Program-made: the position numbers and the translations under genes
Assembly (NCBI GenBank): GCA_041917975.1
Contig: JAYRWN010000200.1
Location: 1 to 10,468, forward strand
Length of the DNA: 10,468 nucleotides
Origin: JAYRWN01 sp041917975
GTDB taxonomy: Bacteria > Bacteroidota > Bacteroidia > Chitinophagales > Saprospiraceae
Direction of reading: 5' to 3'
Part shown: in pieces, positions 6,610-10,468 of the stretch
How the letters are laid out: every line of letters begins with the position of its first letter
How positions within the stretch are numbered: the first letter of the stretch is position 1
Notes under the pieces: generated by a model
What the model saw: only the letters and a program-made list of their open reading frames with translations
Database searches by the model: none
Told to the model about the DNA's origin: nothing

Positions 6610-7931
6610 AGTCCGGTTTTAGTCAGATCCAATGATTTTATCATCCCTAAAAAAGATTGGGCAAACCGCGCCGGATGATCATAAATAAGTTGATCCGCAG
6701 GAATTTTTAAAAAACCGAAACGATCGCTATGGCGATTTTCCAAGGCTAATAAACTCTTACGGATTTCTTTACGATTCAGCTGATCCTTCTGCCAATAAAC
6801 ATCAGCATAACCTAATTCGATGAAATAATTGCGTTCAATAATCCGGAAATACATGTGCATCAAATCCCTGACCGGTTCTTGTAATGCAAAATTAAATAAA
6901 CAATAACCGATAATATAGTCACAGATACCAAAAGCAAATTCCACATGATCGTTTTTAATATACCAGTCCAGGTTAGACCATTCGTTTTGGATAAGGTCGG
7001 CAATCTGTTGATGCCCCGCGGGGGTAGTGATACCAAAGGTGGATTGAGTACGGTATATTTCTTTGCTAAAATCAGCAAAACTCATTTGGCCAAGGGTTTC
7101 AAGTTCGCCACGTATGGTATTTATTTTTTGAAAGATAGCTTTTTCTTCTTCCGCAAAATATTGACGACTGATTCGTTCAAAAGTTTCGGTTATAATGCCT
7201 TCCGCACTGATGAGGTAATCCAGTTTATAACATGCTCCCATCAGCAGCATCGCGGCACTATTAGGGTATTGGGTTAAATTAAGTTTGGTTTTATTTAAAA
7301 CATTTAGGGTTTGGTCAATGGTTGATTTATAATACCGGTATTTAATCTTTACTTCCGCATCCGCCAACGGTTGGACATGTCGAATGTTGACCGGTTCAAG
7401 GCTGGTAAACTCATGAATCAAAAGGTCATCCTGTTTATCCGCATGTATGGCCAGTTCCTTAAGCGCATAATAAAGTTTATAGGGTGAAGCATCCATGAGA
7501 AAACTATCGAAAACCAAGGTCAGATGGTCTTCATCATCTAAAGCATAACGGGAATATTTTAGCCCATAGTTATGTTCCAGTAATAAGCGTAGAAATCCGA
7601 TGTTCATCGCTTTTATCTTGGCTATACGGCTTTCGGCACGTACTTTTTTTCCATCCAAAAACCCCGTAATGAGTTTGGAGCCCTGAAGAAAGGAAAAACT
7701 GACCCGCCCTTGTTCCGCATCTACGGCCACATTTTCCTGGGCCGGATCACGCAGGTAAATCAAAAACATAAGAAAAGCATCGATATATCGCTCTTCTTCA
7801 AATAGAGCCAGGGACTTGTCCCAGGCATCGTACTGCTCCTCGTTTTTGTACAAATCCGAAAAACGACCCATTTTTATGATCGGTTCATCACCAGGGGGGT
7901 CTTTTTTGAACAGTCGCTCCCAAAATTCCAT
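6606..7931 (-). CDS. Uncharacterised protein with chaperone-like N-terminal domain, coupled to the protease
   Basis: 441 residues, no signal peptide or TM segment; I recognise no named family for the whole protein. Residues 1-65 are charged and helical (MEFWERLFKKDPPGDEP at the front). Residues about 75-177 show strand-strand-helix-strand-strand-helix spacing (GSKLITGFLDGK; NIGFLRLLLEHNYGL; HLTLVFDSF; ADKQDDLLIHEF) that matches the C-terminal domain of the downstream protease. Residues about 190-441 look almost entirely alpha-helical with many aromatics (DYIIGYCLFNF, MYFRIIERNYF). The last bases overlap the protease start, so both are likely made in fixed ratio and may form a complex. It is divergent from the GSCFA gene, with a 68-base shared promoter region at 7932-7999. 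It could be a partner, inhibitor or adaptor of the protease; that is inference from coupling and shared domain only. Confidence 0.75.
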   Translation of the reverse strand: MEFWERLFKKDPPGDEPIIKMGRFSDLYKNEEQYDAWDKSLALFEEERYIDAFLMFLIYLRDPAQENVAVDAEQGRVSFSFLQGSKLITGFLDGKKVRAESRIAKIKAMNIGFLRLLLEHNYGLKYSRYALDDEDHLTLVFDSFLMDASPYKLYYALKELAIHADKQDDLLIHEFTSLEPVNIRHVQPLADAEVKIKYRYYKSTIDQTLNVLNKTKLNLTQYPNSAAMLLMGACYKLDYLISAEGIITETFERISRQYFAEEEKAIFQKINTIRGELETLGQMSFADFSKEIYRTQSTFGITTPAGHQQIADLIQNEWSNLDWYIKNDHVEFAFGICDYIIGYCLFNFALQEPVRDLMHMYFRIIERNYFIELGYADVYWQKDQLNRKEIRKSLLALENRHSDRFGFLKIPADQLIYDHPARFAQSFLGMIKSLDLTKTGL

Positions 7932-7999
7932 GCCGTGCGGCTTTTATCACTAAATTGAGCGCTGAAATTAGATATTTTCCCTGGTTTGATCTGGAGAAT
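7932..7999. promoter_or_regulatory. Short divergent intergenic region
   Basis: The 68 bases between the minus-strand 441-aa gene and the plus-strand GSCFA gene must carry promoters for both, unless one start lies further out. No good match to the Bacteroidota promoter consensus (TTTG, then TAnnTTTG) could be found by eye. A GGAG at 7993-7996 lies only 3 bases before the chosen GSCFA ATG. Confidence 0.3.
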
Positions 8000-8986
8000 A
8001 TGCAATTCTTTACACAAGTTAAAATTGATCGATTACCCATCCAGCTGTCCCATGATTTACGCATGGCCGCGTTGGGGTCTTGTTTTACAGAACATCTGGC
8101 TGCAAAACTGCGTGATCATAAGTTTGATATCATCGATAATCCTTTTGGTATCGGTTATAATCCCAGCTCCATTCAACGCAGTTTGTCCGAGATCATGCAA
8201 CAAAAAAAATATACGTATGATGACCTTTCTCTCCATCAGGGCTTATACCATACCTGGCAGCATCACGGCTCTTTTGCCCACCCTGATGCAGAAATCTGTT
8301 TGGCACAGATCAATGAGCGGATTCGGGACGCATATCCCTATGTGCGACATGGGCAGGTCTTATTTATCACCTGGGGGACGGCCATGGTTTATATCTACCA
8401 GCCTACCGGAGAATTGGTGAATAACTGTTATAAATATCCTGCGGTAAATTTTATACATCGTCGGCTCACTTGCACGGAGATTGTGGATGCCTACCGGCAG
8501 TTACTGCATCATTTGTGGTTTTTAAATTCAGAATTACACATTGTATTGACTATATCGCCGGTGAGGCATTGGCGAGAGGGATTAATCGAAAACAACCTCA
8601 GTAAAGCGACCTTGATCCTGGCCGCACACCAACTGGCCCGGGAATTTGCAATGGTGCATTATTTCCCCGCCTACGAAATAGTCATTGATGAATTGCGGGA
8701 CTATCGGTTTTATACCAGTGACCTGGTGCATCCTAATGCACAAGCCATCGATTACGTGTGGGAAAAATTCCAGCAAGCTGCATTTGCAGAAGACACTTTA
8801 AAACTGTTAAAACAGATCGAAAAAATTCAGCGCGCCCGGCAGCATCGCCCGTTACATGGAGATACGTCTGCGCACGCATTATTTAAACAAAAATTGTATG
8901 CTGAAGTAGCGGAATTGGCCAAAATCTACCCCTCCCTGAATTGGCAGGCTGACCTTGAACATTTTAAACCTGATGCGCAGAAGTAA
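8000..8986 (+). CDS. GSCFA-domain protein (SGNH-hydrolase-like)
   Basis: 328-residue GSCFA-family protein, predicted SGNH-type esterase/lipase-like enzyme; the true substrate of the family is not known. Signature blocks in order: ALGSCFTEHLA (24-34; Ser27 would be the nucleophile), DNPFGIGYNPSSI (46-58), FITWGTAMVY (122-131), VNNCYKYP (140-147), TISPVRHWREGLIENNLSKATL (184-205), YFPAYEI (221-227), ELRDYRFYTSDLVHP (231-245; Asp241 and His244 would complete the active site). The fifth residue of the name motif is Thr rather than Ala. I use the ATG at 8000, giving MQFFTQVKIDRLP, the usual family start near 25 residues before GSCF; a TTG at 7955 would add 15 residues with no family match. No signal peptide, so probably cytoplasmic. 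The methyltransferase gene follows after 86 bases. Confidence 0.9.
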   Translation: MQFFTQVKIDRLPIQLSHDLRMAALGSCFTEHLAAKLRDHKFDIIDNPFGIGYNPSSIQRSLSEIMQQKKYTYDDLSLHQGLYHTWQHHGSFAHPDAEICLAQINERIRDAYPYVRHGQVLFITWGTAMVYIYQPTGELVNNCYKYPAVNFIHRRLTCTEIVDAYRQLLHHLWFLNSELHIVLTISPVRHWREGLIENNLSKATLILAAHQLAREFAMVHYFPAYEIVIDELRDYRFYTSDLVHPNAQAIDYVWEKFQQAAFAEDTLKLLKQIEKIQRARQHRPLHGDTSAHALFKQKLYAEVAELAKIYPSLNWQADLEHFKPDAQK

Positions 8987-9005
8987 AGTTACAGGATGTT
9001 TAAAC

Positions 9006-9031
9006 TAATAAATAAATCAGATAATTTATTA
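9006..9031 (+). terminator. AT-only stem-loop between GSCFA and methyltransferase genes
   Basis: TAATAAAT (9006-9013) and ATTTATTA (9024-9031) form a perfect 8-bp all-A/T stem with a 10-base loop. It lies 20 bases after the GSCFA stop. There is no GC in the stem and no T-run after it, so termination would be weak; it may be only an AT-rich coincidence. Confidence 0.2.
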
Positions 9032-9072
9032 TGATTTACCATGAGTTTAAAAAACAATCATAAAGATATAAC

Positions 9073-9840
9073 ATGCCTCATTCTGAATATCATCCCGAGA
9101 CCTATTGGACCGAAGTTGGCCAACGCATTGCCGAAAGAGCCAAAGGTCAAAATGTGATTGCCGGTGATGATGAACCCTATTATCGCTACAAACGCAGCGA
9201 GTTTTTAAAGTTGTTGCGTGCGGCGGATTTCAAGAATAAGACCGTATTGGAATTGGGTTGCGGACCCGGTGGAAATTTACTGGAAGTGCTGGCCTTACAC
9301 CCCCGTAAATTAACCGCTGTGGATATCTCCGCTGAAATGATTCGTTTAGCCCGCCAAAAAGTACCGGCAGAAGTGGCAATAATAAAAATTAACGGCACCA
9401 GCCTGCCCTTTCCGGATCGCCACTTTGAACTAGTCTTTACTGCGACCGTTTTGCAACACAACACCGATGAAAACATGTTGCATAAAATACTTGCCGAATT
9501 AAGTCGCGTGTGTAGCCACCAACTCATATTATTCGAAAGGATTGAACCTAAAATACTTGGTGACAACTTGTGTATCGGGCGCCCGATACAATATTATTCC
9601 TCCTTATTAGCCCAACATGGTTTTCAATTAATAGAAAAAAAATTCGTCCGGGTGCGGGCAAGTTATTATGTCTCTGGAGCTATTCGCAAATTATTTAATC
9701 CCTCCTCACGCCGGGAAGGCGAACCATTAAATAAACTCTCCGTTATTTTACAAAAAATAACTTTGTTTTTCACCCGACCATTGGATAAAATAGTTCCGGC
9801 AACACGCGATGTTGCCCGGATGACCTATGAAAGAGTTTGA
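9073..9840 (+). CDS. Class I SAM-dependent methyltransferase
   Basis: 255-residue methyltransferase of the Rossmann-fold type (Methyltransf_11/25-like). SAM-binding motif I is TVLELGCGPGGN (57-68); the acidic end of strand beta-2 is Asp84 in LTAVDIS. LPFPDRHFELVFTATVLQH (111-129) gives motifs II/III, the usual region of adenine contact and strand beta-4. After about residue 150 comes a C-terminal part with GRPIQYYSSLLAQHGFQL (169-186) and a basic, hydrophobic tail that resembles small-molecule or lipid-type methyltransferases more than rRNA enzymes. The N-terminal PETYWTEVGQRIAER is a common pre-motif helix in O-methyltransferases of glycan or secondary-metabolite clusters. The substrate is unknown. 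The ATG at 9073 is the best start, although no Shine-Dalgarno sequence is seen. It lies on the same strand as the GSCFA gene; a hairpin follows at 9877-9917. Confidence 0.87.
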   Translation: MPHSEYHPETYWTEVGQRIAERAKGQNVIAGDDEPYYRYKRSEFLKLLRAADFKNKTVLELGCGPGGNLLEVLALHPRKLTAVDISAEMIRLARQKVPAEVAIIKINGTSLPFPDRHFELVFTATVLQHNTDENMLHKILAELSRVCSHQLILFERIEPKILGDNLCIGRPIQYYSSLLAQHGFQLIEKKFVRVRASYYVSGAIRKLFNPSSRREGEPLNKLSVILQKITLFFTRPLDKIVPATRDVARMTYERV

Positions 9841-9854
9841 GCGTGGATGCGAGG

Positions 9855-9868
9855 GTGAGTGTGGCAAA
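9855..9868 (+). repeat. GTGAGTGTGGCAAA direct repeat, copy 1
   Basis: 14 bases identical to 10055-10068, same orientation, 200 bp apart. It begins 15 bases after the methyltransferase stop. Its GTGGCAAA end is also one arm of the inverted repeat closing at 9962. Confidence 0.6.
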
Positions 9869-9876
9869 TAATCTAA

Positions 9877-9917
9877 AAAAATTGTTATCCGCATTTGTTG
9901 AGCGGATTAAAATTTTT
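9877..9917 (+). terminator. Terminator-like hairpin after methyltransferase
   Basis: 16-base arms 9877-9892 and 9902-9917 pair with two mismatches around a 9-base loop; the core is ATCCGC / GCGGAT. An A-run leads in and TTTTT leads out, so it could terminate transcription from both sides: the methyltransferase on the plus strand and the exonuclease-like gene on the minus strand. Confidence 0.5.
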
Positions 9918-9931
9918 GAACAGTGCAAGTA

Positions 9932-9950
9932 ATTAAATTGGTTAATCAAA
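9932..9950 (+). repeat. Degenerate 20-base repeat, copy C (second gap)
   Basis: ATTAAATTGGTTAATCAAA. Against 2413-2432 it has a one-base deletion and four differences, all transitions. It shows that both gene-free gaps share this motif as well as GTGAGTGTG. Confidence 0.4.
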
Positions 9951-10026
9951 TTATTTTGCCACCCACAGCAGAAATTAATGGATAAAAAACTAAATAAATT
10001 TTCGACCCAAACAATTCTGGCTAACT

Positions 10027-10068
10027 CCGAATTAGTGAGAGAAAACGTTTAGGTGTGAGTGTGGCAAA
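10027..10068 (+). repeat. Dispersed intergenic repeat, copy B, with GTGAGTGTGGCAAA copy 2
   Basis: CCGAATTAGTGAGAG (10027-10041), a 10-base spacer, then GGTGTGAGTGTG (10052-10063), continuing to GCAAA. The two blocks match 2516-2546 with one substitution in the first block; only the spacer differs in length and sequence. Confidence 0.6.
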
Positions 10069-10126
10069 CTGGTCAATGAATGTTCAACACATAACAGCCT
10101 ATAGCCAATGCCTAAGCCCACACTTG

Positions 10127-10468
10127 TTACAAATCCAAGGCTTCTTCGTTCAGGAGTTTAAAAAAACACATTGCTGCAGCGCGAACATCTTTATCGGCTT
10201 GGTTAGCGCCTTCATATTGTACACCAAAACATTTCTGAAATAATTGTTGTAAGGTCGGCCATTTATACCGGCCATCCTTTCCGGCCAGACGGCAATAATA
10301 GGTGCTTTCGCGCATCAGACAAAGTGTCTCAGCGCCGACCAAGACGTTAGCCTGATGACAACGGAAAAACTCGGCGCCAACAATTTTTTCATTAAACTCC
10401 AGGTTAAAGGCCAGAACATGCTGCGCTTGTTTTACATCGACGGCAAATTCACTCAACACATCGCACAC
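10127..10468 (-). CDS. DEDDh-type 3'-5' exonuclease-like protein, C-terminal part (5' end outside window)
   Basis: 113 residues of the C-terminal part of a DnaQ/RNase T-like exonuclease; the first acidic motif (ExoI, DxE) and the start lie beyond the window. Family blocks seen: VLAFNLEFNEKIVGAEFFR (18-36), matching the ExoII block whose usual form is HNxxFDxxIxxAE, and WPTLQQLFQKCFGVQYEGANQADKDVRAAAMCFFKLL (70-106), matching the block usually written PKL-ELY-LF, then AHxAxxDVxAT and CFFEL. Two catalytic positions appear changed: the ExoII Asp is Asn26 and the ExoIII His is Asn89. The last Asp (Asp94) is kept. The protein may therefore be inactive or altered. Each Asn codon is one base from the catalytic codon. 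The family call rests on block pattern and order. The neighbouring methyltransferase is convergent, not an operon partner. Confidence 0.72.
   Translation of the reverse strand: MCDVLSEFAVDVKQAQHVLAFNLEFNEKIVGAEFFRCHQANVLVGAETLCLMRESTYYCRLAGKDGRYKWPTLQQLFQKCFGVQYEGANQADKDVRAAAMCFFKLLNEEALDL

Larger units (their letters stand above)
9861..9962. repeat. Nested inverted-repeat element
   Basis: The outer arms GTGGCAAATAAT (9861-9872) and ATTATTTTGCCAC (9950-9962) are inverted copies differing by one base insertion. Inside lies the 16-bp hairpin at 9877-9917. The roughly 100-bp size and nested structure resemble a small structured repeat (REP/MITE-like) more than a simple terminator, but no target duplication was seen. 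Confidence 0.4.
9841..10126. other. Second gene-free, repeat-bearing gap
   Basis: 286 bp of AT-rich DNA between the methyltransferase and the convergent exonuclease-like gene. It holds two identical GTGAGTGTGGCAAA copies exactly 200 bp apart, a nested inverted-repeat element (9861-9962), one copy of the degenerate ATTAAA-TTGGT motif (9932-9950), and the second CCGAATWAGTGAGAG block (10027-10041). A plus-strand ORF starting at 10055 runs into the exonuclease gene and has no family features, so I do not call it. Confidence 0.7.

Noticed and set aside
7955..7999. TTG start adding 15 residues to the GSCFA protein
   Set aside because: The ATG at 8000 gives the usual GSCFA-family N-terminus and has a nearby GGAG; the extension has no match to the family pattern.
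9186..9566. 126-aa antisense frame within the methyltransferase
   Set aside because: The plus-strand frame carries clear SAM-binding motifs; the antisense product has no recognisable feature.
10055..10243. 62-aa plus-strand reading frame in the second gap
   Set aside because: Half of it overlaps the exonuclease-like gene antisense, and its start lies inside the repeat; no family features.

Overview
The window looks like a chromosomal segment of a Bacteroidota member with a type IX secretion (T9SS) lineage background. The strongest markers are a PorP/SprF-family outer-membrane protein, a GSCFA-domain protein (a family best known from Bacteroidota), and a bactofilin - AtpZ - four-TM AtpI-like gene string of the kind that usually heads the F1Fo-ATPase operon in this phylum. 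Start codons generally lack a clear Shine-Dalgarno sequence, which also fits. A saprospira-like or chitinophaga-like relative is a guess; nothing here fixes the genus.

Layout. (1) 1-2361, plus strand: the C-terminal three quarters of an RND efflux permease, cut by the window edge. (2) 2362-2713: a gene-free, AT-rich, repeat-bearing gap between convergent genes. (3) 4281-2714, minus strand: a compact cluster in the order bactofilin, AtpZ-like, four-TM AtpI-like protein, biotin carboxyl carrier protein (BCCP). (4) 5445-4405, minus: PorP/SprF-family protein, separated from bactofilin by a hairpin-rich spacer. (5) 7931-5527, minus: two translationally coupled genes, a 441-aa protein of unknown function followed by a signal-less trypsin-like protease that carries a zinc ribbon and a C-terminal domain. 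The unknown protein and the protease C-terminus appear to share a homologous domain of about 100 residues. (6) 8000-8986 and 9073-9840, plus: a GSCFA-domain protein and a class I SAM-dependent methyltransferase. (7) 9841-10126: a second repeat-bearing gap. (8) 10127-10468, minus: the C-terminal part of a DEDDh-type 3'-5' exonuclease-like protein in which two catalytic positions appear substituted.

How the genes may work together. The bactofilin/AtpZ/AtpI-like/BCCP string is probably one transcript, but the ATP synthase structural genes that usually follow are absent. The protease and its upstream neighbour overlap by ATGA and share a domain, so they are the best candidate for an uncharacterised two-protein system, probably cytoplasmic. 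The two gene-free gaps share short repeat motifs, GTGAGTGTG and a degenerate ATTAAAATYGGYYRAYYRAA, although they lie more than 7 kb apart. This suggests a dispersed intergenic repeat family in this genome. No rRNA, tRNA, CRISPR array, transposase or prophage gene was seen.
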